DNA of 9,150 nucleotides. Origin: Planctomycetota bacterium (GTDB taxonomy: Bacteria; Planctomycetota; Phycisphaerae; WQYP01). The translations under genes and the position numbers were made by a program. Of the stretch, positions 1-8,584 are shown one piece after another. The notes below the pieces were generated by a model. The model did not search any database. It had not been told where the DNA came from and was given only the letters and a program-made list of their open reading frames with translations. Where the stretch lies: the NCBI GenBank assembly GCA_021809365.1, contig JAKBAC010000135.1, positions 1-9,150 on the forward strand. Direction: 5' to 3'. Within the stretch, counting starts at the first letter, position 1; the number at the start of each line of letters is the position of its first letter.

Positions 1-192
1 GGTGCTCGGCGGCCACGACCTGGGCCATCGAGCACCGTGGTGACAACCCGGTGGCTGGTTCGCGGCACCGGGTCAATGTTCCTGCTTGCGCTGCAATCCA
101 GAACGGTACCACCGGCAAAGCCGGCCGCTTTGTGGTGTTTTCCGGCACGTCGCGTGGTGCGGAAATAATGCCACACCGCCGCACATACTTTT
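1..192. other. Left edge, no recognised gene
   Basis: This stretch follows the yacG stop codon on the minus strand. Two minus-strand frames stay open from about 190 to the window edge. Neither starts behind a visible Shine-Dalgarno sequence, and neither translation resembles a protein I recognise. The third minus frame begins with ATG at 186 but stops after 38 codons. The plus-strand frames also give no recognisable product. It may be intergenic DNA, or it may contain the beginning of another gene that continues beyond the window. Confidence 0.3.
154..179 (-). terminator. Hairpin after yacG, possible end of the chaperone transcript
   Basis: Bases 154-162 can pair with 171-179 (8 of 9 positions, counting one G-T wobble, with one A-C mismatch) around an 8-base AT-rich loop. 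The stem begins 13 bases after the yacG stop codon on the minus strand. No run of T follows it on that strand, so it is not a textbook intrinsic terminator. It could be a weak terminator or an mRNA-stabilising 3' hairpin. Confidence 0.25.
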
Positions 193-411
193 TCAAGGCT
201 TCTGGGCGGCATCATCGCCACCGGTTTGGCCCTCATCAATGTCCTGCGGGTCCAGAGGCCGCGTGACCGAGTACCGCCCTTCCATCCACTGGTTCAAATC
301 AATTAACCGGCAGCGCGAACTGCAAAAGGGAAACGCTTCGTTGTTGATATCCGCGGGCGCTTTACATATCGGGCACACGCGATGGGGAACAGGTTGTTGC
401 AAATCAGTCAT
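193..411 (-). CDS. yacG: YacG-like zinc-binding protein (DNA gyrase inhibitor family)
   Basis: The 72-residue product has the YacG layout: a CPIC pair (Cys13, Cys16), then FCSSRC (Cys30, Cys34), followed by the family's D-L-x-x-W segment (Asp38, Leu39, Trp42) and an acidic tail. The four cysteines are the expected ligands of one zinc ion. In E. coli the family member YacG binds GyrB and inhibits DNA gyrase; whether this copy does so is inference. The ATG at 411 is preceded by an AAGGAA-like ribosome binding site at 422-427. It lies 33 bases after the fmdB-like gene and is probably the last gene of the same transcript. In many bacteria yacG sits beside coaE, so its place behind grpE is less usual. 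The length is normal for the family. Confidence 0.85.
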   Translation of the reverse strand: MTDLQQPVPHRVCPICKAPADINNEAFPFCSSRCRLIDLNQWMEGRYSVTRPLDPQDIDEGQTGGDDAAQKP

Positions 412-444
412 GTGCGAAGCGTTCCTTGCGTGCGGTCCATTCCG

Positions 445-867
445 TTATTTTTTTGCTGACTTTGATGCCTTAGGTGCCGGCGCGGATTTTTTCTCCACCG
501 CAGGCGCACTGGCGGCGGGAGTTGGGGGTTTGGATTCCGCTTTTTCACTGGGTTTAGAATCGGGTTTGGCGTCGGGTTTACCATCCGATTTTGTACCGGG
601 CTTGGCGTCAGCTTTCGCGTCTGCGGCGGCGGGTTCGGGCTTGCCGGCGTCCGATTCTTTTTTAGCCGCCTGCTTATATTGATCTGAACGATAATCGGTT
701 TCATAAAAGCCGCTGCCACGGAATATGATTCCCACCCCCGCCGAGATCAGCCGCTTGACCGCAAGCTTGCCGCACTTCGGGCATTTCTTTATCGGCCGGG
801 CGGTGATGGATTGAAATTCTTCAAATGCATGGCCGCACTTTTCACAGCGATATTCATACGTTGGCAT
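445..867 (-). CDS. FmdB-family zinc-ribbon protein with a long charged tail
   Basis: Residues 1-60 form a FmdB/CxxC_CXXC regulatory-type zinc ribbon. The protein begins MPTYEYRC, has Cys8-x2-Cys11 and Cys29-x2-Cys32, and carries the conserved FRGSGFYETDY motif at 50-59. From about residue 61 to 140 the chain is low complexity, made of Lys, Pro, Ala, Asp and Ser with repeated KPD/KSD-type units, and is probably disordered. The start at 867 is chosen because it gives the family's invariant N-terminus and has GGAGA at 875-879, seven bases upstream. A longer in-frame version from 906 adds residues unlike the family. FmdB was first linked to expression of the formamidase/amidase operon in Methylophilus, but the family's molecular role is poorly known. 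Its position after grpE suggests a small zinc protein co-made with the chaperones. No enzyme motif is visible. Confidence 0.85.
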   Translation of the reverse strand: MPTYEYRCEKCGHAFEEFQSITARPIKKCPKCGKLAVKRLISAGVGIIFRGSGFYETDYRSDQYKQAAKKESDAGKPEPAAADAKADAKPGTKSDGKPDAKPDSKPSEKAESKPPTPAASAPAVEKKSAPAPKASKSAKK

Positions 868-971
868 AGCTTTGTCTCCAGGAGTTTGGACGCATCGGCG
901 AAGCATGGATCCAACGCCTTGCCCGGGAAGGTAGCGGCAATCTGTGCCGGAAGCCGCAAAGGATGGAAGCG

Positions 972-1526
972 TTAATCCTTGGTACTGACTTTCACTTTTG
1001 CAGGCCGCAGAATTTTATCGCCCATCATGTAACCGCGCTGGAAGCTCTGCACGATGGTCATGGGTTCGACCGCCGCATTGACTTCACGTGCAATGGCCTC
1101 ATGCAAATTCGGATCAAAGCTCTGTCCGGTGGGGTCAAAGCTTTCAATGCCGCGCCGCTGGAGCACTTTTTTCAATTCGTCGTAGGTGATGCGCACACCC
1201 TGCAACAGCGTGGCCGGATCCATCCTGGCCGGATCAACGGCTAAAGCGGTTTCAAAATGATCCAGCACATCGAGGAGGTCTTTGGCAAAAGCCCCTTCGG
1301 CATTGCGGCGCGTTTCCAGAATTTCCCCGCTGCTGCGCCTTCGCAGATTGTCAAAATCCGCCTGCCACCGCAAGAGCCGTTCGCGTAACTCGCTGGCTTC
1401 CGCAATCGCCGCAACCAGAGCGTCACTCTGTCGCGATTCATCATCCGTTGAGGACTGCCGATCTGGATTGGCCGATGGAGATTCATCAGTCGAATCTGAT
1501 TCGGGATGTTGACGTTTATGGGTCAT
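972..1526 (-). CDS. grpE: GrpE, nucleotide exchange factor for DnaK
   Basis: GrpE opens the nucleotide pocket of the Hsp70 DnaK and speeds ADP release in the DnaK-DnaJ-GrpE folding cycle in the cytoplasm. The 184-residue product has the expected order: a polar disordered N-terminus (1-35), a long charged helix typical of the dimeric coiled coil (about 36-75), a four-helix-bundle part (80-125), and the C-terminal beta domain with FDPNLHEAI (137-145) and GYMMGDKILRPAKVKV (165-180), both GrpE signatures. The ATG at 1526 is preferred over an in-frame TTG at 1541, because the strong GAGGTGA ribosome binding site lies at 1532-1538, just before the ATG and inside the longer reading. It follows dnaJ by 36 bases. 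The cognate dnaK is not in the window. Confidence 0.95.
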   Translation of the reverse strand: MTHKRQHPESDSTDESPSANPDRQSSTDDESRQSDALVAAIAEASELRERLLRWQADFDNLRRRSSGEILETRRNAEGAFAKDLLDVLDHFETALAVDPARMDPATLLQGVRITYDELKKVLQRRGIESFDPTGQSFDPNLHEAIAREVNAAVEPMTIVQSFQRGYMMGDKILRPAKVKVSTKD

Positions 1527-1562
1527 GAGTTCACCTCTCAATTGTATACGTACCGACGTTTA

Positions 1563-2726
1563 TCAGGAATTATTTTTTTCAGTGGGCGTCCCGTCGGGTT
1601 CCTGGGTACCTACCAGATAATCTTTGAGTTTATCAAAAAAGCTCGTCTGCGCGGCCAGCACATCACGTTCCTCCGTGGCGGCAAACTCGCGCAACAACTG
1701 CTCCTGCTTTTTGTTTAATTTGCGCGGCACTTCCACGGTAACCGCCGCGATGAGATCTCCGGTGCGACCGCCGCGCAAATCCGGCAGGCCCAGGCCCTTG
1801 ACCTTCAGCACCTGCCCCGGCTGCGTGCCCGGTGCAACATGCAGCGATGATTTCCCGAAGAGCGTGGGAATCTCCACATCCGCCCCCAGGGCCGCCTGCG
1901 CCATGCTGATGGGCACTTCCATCAGCAGGTGATCATCCTGGCGTTGAAAAAATGGATGTTGCTTGACCTTCACATATACATGCAAATCACCGCGATTATG
2001 TCCGCCCTCGCCGGGTTCACCTTCGCCGCGCACGCGCACGGCCTGGCCGTCATGAATACCGGCGGGAATTTTTACCACGATTTTCCGGTTCAGCGGCGAT
2101 CGCCCGGCCCCGTCACAATCCGGGCACGGTTTGTCTACGGTGGAACCTTGTCCCATGCACCCGGGGCAGGTCCCCACCATCTGAAACATGCCGCCAAAGC
2201 CGCGCTGTACCACTTGCCCTCTGCCCCCGCAGGTAGAACAGATTTTGCGCTTGGTGCCGGGCTTGGCACCTGTGCCCTCACAGGTTTTGCACATATCCTG
2301 GCGGGTAAATTCCACTTCACGTTCGCACCCTCTGGCCACATCCTGAAGCGTGATTTCCGTCAGCGTTTCCAGATCAAAGCCACGATTGGGCCGCCGCGCC
2401 TGCGAAGCTCTTCCGGCCCCCGCGCCGCTGAATATATCGTTGAACATGGAGAATATATCGTCATACTGCATGTTCTGATAATCATGCACCGCCGAGCCGC
2501 GCAGGCCGTCATGACCATGTTGATCATAACGTGAGCGTTTTTCGGGATCGGACAGCACTTCGTAGGCTTCCGCGCATTCTTTGAAGCGAATTTCCGCTTC
2601 TTTATCTCCCGGATTTTTATCCGGATGAAATTTCAAAGCGGCCTTGCGGTAGGCTTTTTTGATTTCATCAGCGGACGCCGTTCGCTGAAGATCCAGAATT
2701 TCATAGTAATCACGTTTTGTGGCCAT
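1563..2726 (-). CDS. dnaJ: DnaJ (Hsp40), J-domain co-chaperone of DnaK
   Basis: DnaJ delivers unfolded clients to DnaK and stimulates its ATPase. The 387-residue product is a full type I (class A) Hsp40. It has a J-domain at 5-70 with the HPD triad (34-36), and a short linker with phenylalanines and few glycines (about 71-117) in place of a rich G/F region. The zinc domain has all four CxxCxGxG repeats (Cys146/149, 163/166, 187/190, 201/204). Two C-terminal beta-sandwich domains follow (about 115-145 with 210-335), with [11 protein letters not shown] in the first. The start at 2726 gives the standard [11 protein letters not shown] opening; an upstream in-frame start at 2801 would add 25 unrelated residues and run through the regulatory inverted repeat. 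The ribosome binding site is weak (GGAG at 2740-2743, 13 bases away), and a candidate promoter and inverted repeat lie just upstream. Confidence 0.97.
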   Translation of the reverse strand: MATKRDYYEILDLQRTASADEIKKAYRKAALKFHPDKNPGDKEAEIRFKECAEAYEVLSDPEKRSRYDQHGHDGLRGSAVHDYQNMQYDDIFSMFNDIFSGAGAGRASQARRPNRGFDLETLTEITLQDVARGCEREVEFTRQDMCKTCEGTGAKPGTKRKICSTCGGRGQVVQRGFGGMFQMVGTCPGCMGQGSTVDKPCPDCDGAGRSPLNRKIVVKIPAGIHDGQAVRVRGEGEPGEGGHNRGDLHVYVKVKQHPFFQRQDDHLLMEVPISMAQAALGADVEIPTLFGKSSLHVAPGTQPGQVLKVKGLGLPDLRGGRTGDLIAAVTVEVPRKLNKKQEQLLREFAATEERDVLAAQTSFFDKLKDYLVGTQEPDGTPTEKNNS

Positions 2727-2739
2727 TGTATGGACTTCG

Positions 2740-2788
2740 CTCCGGGCTTTACAAACTGAAGCCCAGAGACCATGGCGATCTCTGGGCT
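2740..2788 (-). promoter_or_regulatory. Inverted repeat with CIRCE-like geometry before dnaJ
   Basis: AGCCCAGAGA and TCTCTGGGCT (2779-2788 and 2760-2769 in minus-strand order) form a perfect 10-bp inverted repeat separated by 9 bases. A 9-bp arm with a 9-base spacer is the geometry of the HrcA operator CIRCE, but the sequence differs from CIRCE. The downstream arm can alternatively pair: GGGCTT (2759-2764) complements AAGCCC (2744-2749), which directly abuts the GGAG Shine-Dalgarno at 2740-2743. The site therefore could be a DNA operator, a 5'-UTR switch, or a groEL-dnaJ intergenic hairpin. No U-run follows the main stem, which argues against a standard terminator. Confidence 0.5.
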
Positions 2789-2809
2789 CCGATGTTATCA
2801 CGCTATGCG

Positions 2810-2815
2810 ATTATA
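2810..2815 (-). promoter_or_regulatory. Candidate -10 box of an internal dnaJ promoter
   Basis: A perfect TATAAT lies on the minus strand between groEL and dnaJ. No good TTGACA-like -35 box is found 16-18 bases upstream, so the promoter would be weak or activator dependent. Transcription would start near 2803, placing the inverted repeat at 2760-2788 in the first part of the leader. This would let dnaJ-grpE-fmdB-yacG be made separately from the chaperonins. Confidence 0.35.
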
Positions 2816-2848
2816 CCGCTGATATCGCACATTTACGTTTGGAAAAGC

Positions 2849-4462
2849 TTATCGCACGGCTCCGGCGATGGTTTCCTTTTCATCCTTAACTTCGGTGACC
2901 AGTACATCCGTGGTCAGCAAAAGCCCGGCAACGGACGCCGCATTTTGTAAGGCGGTGCGTGCTACCTTGGCCGGATCAACAATGCCGAGTTTGAACATGT
3001 CACCATATTCACCCGAAGCGGCGTTGTAGCCGTAGGCACCTTCTTTTTCGAGAATGCTGTCTACGACCACCGTGCCGTCTTCGCCGGCATTCTCGCAAAT
3101 CTGAATCGTCGGTGCCCGCAACGCGGAGAGGATAATATCAAAGCCGACTTTTTCATCACCACGGCCTTTGGACTTGGCGGCTTCCACAGCGGACATGGCC
3201 CGCAGGAACGCTACGCCGCCGCCGGCCACAATGCCTTCTTCAGCAGCCGCACGGGTGGCATGAAGGGCGTCTTCCACGCGGAATTTAGCTTCCTTCATGG
3301 CCGTTTCCGTGGCTCCGCCGACACGCAGCACCGCCACACCGCCGGTGAGTTTCGCCAGACGTTCCTGGAGTTTTTCACGGTCATAATCGCTGGTGGTTTT
3401 TTCAACCTGCAGCCGGATTTGCGCCACCCGCGATTCAATGTCTTTTTTCTTGCCCGCGCCTTCGATAATCGTCGTGTTGTCTTTATCAATCACGACGCGT
3501 TTAGCGCGGCCCAGATCAGATAATTCCAGAGAATCAAGTTTGGCACCGAGATCTTCGCTGATAAATTTACCGCCGGTCACAACCGCCAGATCACCCATGA
3601 TGGCCTTGCGACGATCACCGAAGCCCGGTGCTTTGACCGCACAAACCTGCAGAATGCTTCGCAGGCGGTTGACCACCAGGGTCGCCAGGGCTTCAGATTC
3701 CACATCTTCCGCGATAATCAGCAGAGGCTTGGCTGCGGTGACAATTTTATTTAACAGCGGAAGAATTTCGCTGATGGTGCTGATTTTCTTTTCAAACAGC
3801 ACAATGTAGGCATCTTCCAGAATACATTCCAGCGTGCCGGGATTGGTCATGAAATACGGGGACAAATACCCTTTATCAAAGGCCATGCCTTCCACCACAT
3901 CCATGGTGGTTTCCGTGCTTTTGCCTTCTTCAATGGTCACGACACCGTCTTTACCTACCCGATCCAGGGCATCGGCGATCAGATTGCCGATCGCCACGTC
4001 CGAATTGGCCGAGATCGTCGCAACCTTGCGCAGATCGTCTTTGCCGCTGACTTTGCGCGAGGAGGCCTTAATGGCTTCCGTAGCGGCTTCAACAGCTTTA
4101 TCAATCCCGCGCTTGACCACCACCGGATTCATACCCGTGGTGACATGCCGCAGGCCCGAGGAGTAAATGGCTTCCGCCAGTACGGTGGCGGTGGTGGTGC
4201 CGTCACCGGCAATATCATTGGTCTTGCTGGCCACTTCGTTAACCAGCTTGGCACCCATATTTTCAAAGGGTTCCGGCAGTTCAATTTCCTTGGCCACCGT
4301 GACGCCGTCACGTGTTACCTGGGGCGAACCCCAGCTTTTGGAAATCACGACATTACGCCCCGAAGGCCCGAGCGTGACTTTTACCGCACGGGCAAGTTTG
4401 GAAAGGCCCATTTGAACTTTCTGACGAGCCGCCTGATCGAAAATTAATTGTTTAGCTGCCAT
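2849..4462 (-). CDS. groEL: GroEL chaperonin, paralogue without a GGM tail
   Basis: This 60-kDa chaperonin subunit forms the double-ring cage that encloses unfolded proteins under GroES using ATP. The 537-residue product aligns with E. coli GroEL almost without gaps, and key positions keep the same numbers: Asp52 (RDGVTV), the ATP motif DGTTTAT at 87-93, and Asp398 ([11 protein letters not shown]), which is needed for hydrolysis. The apical client- and GroES-binding residues are canonical: YLSPYF at 199-204, leucines around 233-237, and ALATLVVN around 258-265. The C-terminus ends in KETIAGAVR and lacks the Gly-Gly-Met tail that normally projects into the cavity. The gene starts 95 bases after groES, with AGAGGT at 4471-4476 as ribosome binding site. 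It is most likely the partner of the adjacent groES, with a modified cavity floor. Confidence 0.97.
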   Translation of the reverse strand: MAAKQLIFDQAARQKVQMGLSKLARAVKVTLGPSGRNVVISKSWGSPQVTRDGVTVAKEIELPEPFENMGAKLVNEVASKTNDIAGDGTTTATVLAEAIYSSGLRHVTTGMNPVVVKRGIDKAVEAATEAIKASSRKVSGKDDLRKVATISANSDVAIGNLIADALDRVGKDGVVTIEEGKSTETTMDVVEGMAFDKGYLSPYFMTNPGTLECILEDAYIVLFEKKISTISEILPLLNKIVTAAKPLLIIAEDVESEALATLVVNRLRSILQVCAVKAPGFGDRRKAIMGDLAVVTGGKFISEDLGAKLDSLELSDLGRAKRVVIDKDNTTIIEGAGKKKDIESRVAQIRLQVEKTTSDYDREKLQERLAKLTGGVAVLRVGGATETAMKEAKFRVEDALHATRAAAEEGIVAGGGVAFLRAMSAVEAAKSKGRGDEKVGFDIILSALRAPTIQICENAGEDGTVVVDSILEKEGAYGYNAASGEYGDMFKLGIVDPAKVARTALQNAASVAGLLLTTDVLVTEVKDEKETIAGAVR

Positions 4463-4557
4463 GGTTATGCACCTCTATTAAATTTTACTTCTGTTCTTTT
4501 CAACGCACACATCTGCCTGGCGTGTTATCAACGCCCGGTACGGATGCACCCGTTCCA

Positions 4558-4848
4558 TTATTTCTCAACTACGCCCAGCAGGTCGCTTTCGCGGACAATC
4601 ACGAAGGCCTCGTCATTGATTTTAATTTCCGTTCCAGCGTACTTGCCGTAGTAAACTTCATCGCCGGTTTTGACACACATTGCAGCCCGCACGCCGCTGT
4701 CCAGCATACGCCCCGGTCCGGTATGCAGAACCTTGCCGCGCGTCGGCTTTTCTTTGGCCGTCTCCGGCAGAACAATGCCGCTGGCGGTTTTGGTTTCCGC
4801 CGCAGCGGGTTTAATGACAAGCCGATCATCCAAAGGACTAAGCTTCAT
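4558..4848 (-). CDS. groES: GroES, co-chaperonin (Hsp10)
   Basis: GroES forms the heptameric lid of the GroEL cage. The 96-residue product has normal length. It opens with the typical PLDDRLVIKP strand (5-14) and carries the mobile loop at about 16-34 with the Ile-Val-Leu tripeptide (25-27) that docks on GroEL apical domains. The roof-hairpin region follows around 43-58, and the end has GDEVYYGKYAGTEI and FVIVRESDLLGVVE, both typical. The ATG at 4848 is preceded by AGGAGA at 4857-4862. It lies between the two groEL genes, 91 bases after the first and 95 before the second. It is the only groES in the window, so it either serves both GroELs or another copy exists elsewhere. Confidence 0.97.
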   Translation of the reverse strand: MKLSPLDDRLVIKPAAAETKTASGIVLPETAKEKPTRGKVLHTGPGRMLDSGVRAAMCVKTGDEVYYGKYAGTEIKINDEAFVIVRESDLLGVVEK

Positions 4849-4939
4849 GTGAGTTTTCTCCTGTTAGGTTGTTGTATATATTACGCGGCATGACACCGCT
4901 TGCTTCCGGAACTTTCCGCATCCAGGTCACGCACCCGAA

Positions 4940-6781
<1,842 letters not shown>

Positions 6782-6783
6782 CT

Positions 6784-6800
6784 ATGCAACTTCTATGCCA
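6784..6800 (-). promoter_or_regulatory. Sigma-54-type (-24/-12) promoter motif upstream of groEL
   Basis: The minus strand reads TGGCATAGAAGTTGCAT. This fits the RpoN consensus TGGCAc-N5-TTGCa, including the required GG and GC dinucleotides with exactly 10 bases between them. Transcription would begin near 6773 and give a leader of about 115 bases before the groEL ATG at 6658. Sigma-54 promoters need an ATP-driven enhancer-binding activator; the inverted repeats at 6868-6914 lie at the usual enhancer distance. No classical sigma-70 pair or CIRCE was found here. The motif match is seen; its use is inferred. Confidence 0.45.
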
Positions 6801-6867
6801 GTAGTGCATCAGGGCTGACAACAAAGTCATAAATCCATAAATTTCAACAACTTAAGCGTTTTTTGCA

Positions 6868-6914
6868 GTGGAATTAGCCCAGACATTTCCACCCCTTTTC
6901 TGCCGCGCTGGCAG
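6868..6914. promoter_or_regulatory. Two short inverted repeats, possible activator-binding sites
   Basis: GTGGAA (6868-6873) and TTCCAC (6887-6892) form a perfect inverted repeat with a 13-base spacer. CTGCC (6900-6904) and GGCAG (6910-6914) form another with a 5-base spacer. They lie about 95-140 bases upstream of the start site predicted from the sigma-54-like motif, a normal distance for enhancer sites. The arms are short and could be chance. Confidence 0.2.
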
Positions 6915-7015
6915 GGGCAAACCAAACCTTTGAATCCCCCAGTTGTCAAAAAGGCAGAATATCGACCCAGTATCGCCCCACCGCGCAACGCGTGACGGAG
7001 AACCTGGAATAGGGC

Positions 7016-7175
7016 GAGGAGTCAGGAGTTAGGAGTTGGGAGTTAGAATGTTTTCGGAAGCGCTGGCGCTGCTATTTTGTTCGGCAGAAAAACCTGCCGA
7101 CTCCCGCATCTCGCATTTAGCAGCGCCAGCGCTTCAAAGAATTCTAACTCCTAACTCCTAACTCCTCATCTCCTC
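7016..7175. repeat. Large palindromic repeat element (MITE/REP-like)
   Basis: The left arm (7016-7074) and right arm (7118-7175) are near-complementary. From outside in, each has a purine-rich edge, then three tandem heptamers of GGAGTTA type ending GAAT (7025-7049 against 7141-7165, 24 of 25 matching). A short unpaired bulge follows, then a perfect 17-bp stem GAAGCGCTGGCGCTGCT (7057-7073 against 7119-7135). The 43-base centre contains a second hairpin. There is no coding sequence and no clear target-site duplication. The structure suggests a non-autonomous mobile element or a dispersed palindromic repeat family; a single copy cannot prove this. Confidence 0.7.
7081..7100. repeat. Hairpin inside the palindromic element
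   Basis: TCGGCAG (7081-7087) pairs perfectly with CTGCCGA (7094-7100) around the loop AAAAAC. It sits off-centre within the apical region of the larger palindrome, so an extruded or transcribed form would have a stacked hairpin at its tip. Such apical hairpins occur in structured repeat families. Confidence 0.6.
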
Positions 7176-7264
7176 CCCCGTCCCCCACCTAGCCACCAGT
7201 ACGCGGTCACGGGTATGATGCTACTTCACTACTTAACGGCCCCTGTGCCTGACGGAGACGAATT

Positions 7265-8584
7265 ATGCCTATGCAGAACATCACAACGCAATTGCCGCAA
7301 GCTCAGGCCATGGAACCGGCTGATCCCAATTCGCTTTTTGCCATGGCAGTAGAGTCAGTTAACGACGCCTGCGGGGTTATTCAGGCACCCGGGTTTGTCA
7401 AAGCCATTGTATCGCAACCGAAAAATGAACTGATGGTTAATTTTCCGGTGATGATGGACGACGGGCATTATCGTCTGTTCAAGGGCTATCGAATTCAGCA
7501 TAACAATATCCTGGGGCCGTATAAGGGCGGCATACGGTACCACCCGGATGTGAGCCTCGATGATGTGAAGGCTTTGTCGGTCTGGATGACCATGAAATGT
7601 GCGGTCATGCGGCTGCCCTTTGGCGGGGCCAAGGGGGGAATTAAAGTTGATCCACGAAAGCTTTCACCGATGGAACTCATGCGCATGACCCGTCGGTTTA
7701 CTTCCGCGCTGGGCGGGAACATCGGCCCGGAAATTGATATTCCCGCTCCGGATGTCGGAACCAATGCCCAGATTATGGACTGGATGATGGATACGTATCT
7801 CAACACCCATCAGGAAGGTCGCCAGCAGGGAATGCTGCATGTGGTCACCGGAAAATCCGTCGGTTGCGGCGGCAGTGAAGGGCGTGAAAAGGCCACCGGG
7901 CAGGGACTGTGTTATGTCCTGTTGGAACTGCTGCCGGAATTTCGCCTTAAACCTGCCGGGCTGCGGCTGGGCATTTTGGGCTTCGGCAATGTGGGCAGTA
8001 ACACCGCGCAAGCGCTTGCTGTACATGGAGCCAAGCTGATTTCAGTGATGGATCATACGTGTGCACTGCGCAATATCCATGGCCTGCCGATAACGGAATT
8101 ACAACAGCACGTGCAACAGACCGGAGGCTTGGCGGGGTTCGCCGCTGCCGGCGTGGAGATTATTGACCGGGAAGCGTTTTACCGCACGGAAGTGGACGTG
8201 TTTATTCCCGCTGCGCTGGAGCGCATGATTGATGCACCTGAAGCCCAGTGGCTCAATGCACGGGTGCTGGCGGAAGGGGGCAACGGCCCGGTGACGCCCG
8301 CGGGGGCGCAAGTTCTGCGGCAGCGCGACATTGCGCTGCTGCCGGCGATATTATGCAATGCCGGCGGCGTGACCGTGAGTTATCTGGAATGGGTGCAGAA
8401 CAAGGCCGGCGTGCATTGGGACCTCAATCAGGTGGACCGTGAACTGCAAAAAACCATCGTGCTGGCGGCCCGGCGCGTGCGCTTGGCGGCGCATCAATAT
8501 GATACCGATCTTTCCACGGCGGCCTATTGCGTGGCGGTGGATCATGTGACACGAGCTTATACACAACGGGGTATTTTTCCGTGA
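7265..8584 (+). CDS. gdhA: Glutamate dehydrogenase (Glu/Leu/Phe/Val dehydrogenase family)
   Basis: This enzyme interconverts glutamate and 2-oxoglutarate plus ammonia with a nicotinamide cofactor, linking nitrogen and carbon metabolism in the cytoplasm. The 439-residue product has both family domains. The substrate domain has GPYKGG (Lys87), Lys111, the catalytic lysine Lys123 in LPFGGAKGG, and Asp163 in IDIPAPDVG. The Rossmann domain has GFGNVG at 239-244. Ser372 in GGVTVSYLEWVQN matches the glutamate-binding serine and supports glutamate over leucine or phenylalanine. Asp263 at the end of the second Rossmann strand suggests NAD rather than NADP, an inference. The ATG at 7265 follows GGAG at 7254-7257; a second ATG two codons later is possible. 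The stop overlaps the next gene by four bases. Confidence 0.93.
   Translation: MPMQNITTQLPQAQAMEPADPNSLFAMAVESVNDACGVIQAPGFVKAIVSQPKNELMVNFPVMMDDGHYRLFKGYRIQHNNILGPYKGGIRYHPDVSLDDVKALSVWMTMKCAVMRLPFGGAKGGIKVDPRKLSPMELMRMTRRFTSALGGNIGPEIDIPAPDVGTNAQIMDWMMDTYLNTHQEGRQQGMLHVVTGKSVGCGGSEGREKATGQGLCYVLLELLPEFRLKPAGLRLGILGFGNVGSNTAQALAVHGAKLISVMDHTCALRNIHGLPITELQQHVQQTGGLAGFAAAGVEIIDREAFYRTEVDVFIPAALERMIDAPEAQWLNARVLAEGGNGPVTPAGAQVLRQRDIALLPAILCNAGGVTVSYLEWVQNKAGVHWDLNQVDRELQKTIVLAARRVRLAAHQYDTDLSTAAYCVAVDHVTRAYTQRGIFP

Noticed and set aside
86..682. 198-codon open frame on the plus strand
   Set aside because: It is antisense to the FmdB-like and YacG-like genes, whose cysteine motifs and ribosome binding sites are clear; its Gly/Ala/Ser-rich end mirrors the Lys/Pro/Ala tail.
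1527..1541. Upstream TTG start for grpE
   Set aside because: The five extra codons contain the GAGGTGA ribosome binding site of the ATG at 1526.
1929..2534. 201-codon open frame on the plus strand
   Set aside because: It is opposite the zinc and C-terminal domains of dnaJ and has no recognisable protein signature.
2760..2788. Inverted repeat as an intrinsic terminator after groEL
   Set aside because: The stem is strong but the minus strand continues TCAGTTTGTAAAGCC without a U-run; an operator or leader role fits the adjacent TATAAT better, though attenuation is not excluded.
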